A stretch of DNA of 64,000 nucleotides from Sphingobacteriales bacterium 39-19 (GTDB taxonomy: Bacteria > Bacteroidota > Bacteroidia > Chitinophagales > Chitinophagaceae), in NCBI GenBank assembly GCA_001898465.1, contig MKTX01000017.1, positions 310,201 to 374,200 of the forward strand. The letters are read 5' to 3'. How positions within the stretch are numbered: position 1 is the stretch's first letter; each line of letters begins with the position of its first letter. A program made the translations under genes and the position numbers. Under the pieces are notes generated by a model. That model was not told the DNA's origin. It saw only the letters and a program-made list of their open reading frames with translations, and searched no databases. Below, in pieces: positions 63,794-64,000 of this stretch.

Positions 63794-64000
63794 CGGGGGC
63801 AAAATCCTGTACATGATAAAATATATTACTCATCCCCCGCTCGCCTCAGTCTTCCTCAAAAAGCAATATGCTATCCGAAGAGCGCTTCGCTAACCCCAAC
63901 TGGCGCAAGTGTTCCAACGGATCACTTGTGACTTCTTTGACGGCAAGTCTGCGACTGGAATTAGCATTGCAAATGTTCAATTTCTATTCTGCCTTTTCTG
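63794..64000. other. Right-edge region with a possible decayed ORF
   Basis: It contains GCGGGGG (63793-63799) and CCCCCGC (63834-63840), which could pair around a 34-base loop downstream of the vWA gene. On the minus strand a 45-codon open frame (63846-63983, ends SSDSILLFEED) without an ATG suggests the C-terminal end of a gene lying beyond the window or a remnant. Nothing else is recognised. Confidence 0.3.

Noticed and set aside
63793..63840. GCGGGGG...CCCCCGC as terminator of the vWA gene
   Set aside because: The stem is only 7 bp with a 34-base loop and no T-run follows, so it is noted but not called a terminator.
1..64000. CRISPR arrays, tRNA/rRNA genes, complete insertion sequences or prophage genes
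   Set aside because: No regular direct repeats with spacers, cloverleaf-type sequences, transposase motifs or phage structural genes were found on reading both strands.

Overview
The window is chromosomal DNA of a Bacteroidota bacterium, most likely family Chitinophagaceae. The evidence is five proteins with type IX secretion (T9SS) C-terminal sorting domains, a fused ccoN-ccoO gene, the Bacteroidota forms of PurM and FtsE, -7 boxes of the TAnnTTTG type, few Shine-Dalgarno sequences and AT-rich spacers. No rRNA, tRNA, CRISPR array, intact insertion sequence or prophage was recognised.

Layout. 1-6967 (minus strand) is a high-affinity respiration cluster in the order ccoI, ccoS, ccoNO, ccoQ, ccoP, ccoG; ccoG runs off the left edge. 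It is divergent from a response-regulator/Crp-type fusion regulator (7126-8187). CRP/FNR-like inverted repeats lie in the shared ccoI/regulator spacer and in front of ccoS, so I infer that this regulator, or a paralogue, controls the cluster. 8214-30200 (minus) is dominated by three giant secreted surface proteins (about 2030, 1960 and 2980 residues) that fill one third of the window and share one C-terminal architecture. A smaller T9SS protein is transcribed divergently from a clear Bacteroidota promoter (30769-32037).

32167-40273 (minus) is mostly housekeeping: a DUF3052-like protein, an M48 lipoprotein protease, plsY, prmA, a GH31 glycosidase, pnp and rpsO. A 12-bp perfect hairpin lies between rpsO and pnp. 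40518-42732 holds two overlapping glycosyltransferase genes with TTG starts. Then come a decayed PIN-domain toxin/antitoxin remnant, ftsE, a small secreted unknown, purM, ribF, holA, a membrane-anchored coiled-coil protein and a large outer-membrane protein of a conserved Bacteroidota family. 52731-56275 is the succinate dehydrogenase operon sdhCAB. The right end holds a conserved hypothetical, another T9SS protein, a muropeptide-recycling pair (murQ plus a BadF/BcrA-type sugar kinase), an S41 C-terminal processing protease and a YfbK-like von Willebrand factor A protein.

Taken together the window couples aerobic/microaerobic respiration (cbb3 oxidase and succinate dehydrogenase) with a large investment in T9SS-exported surface adhesins. 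No clearly new multi-gene defence or biosynthetic system was seen. The best leads are the Crp-type regulator with its predicted boxes, the giant adhesin array, the pnp leader hairpin and the toxin pseudogene.
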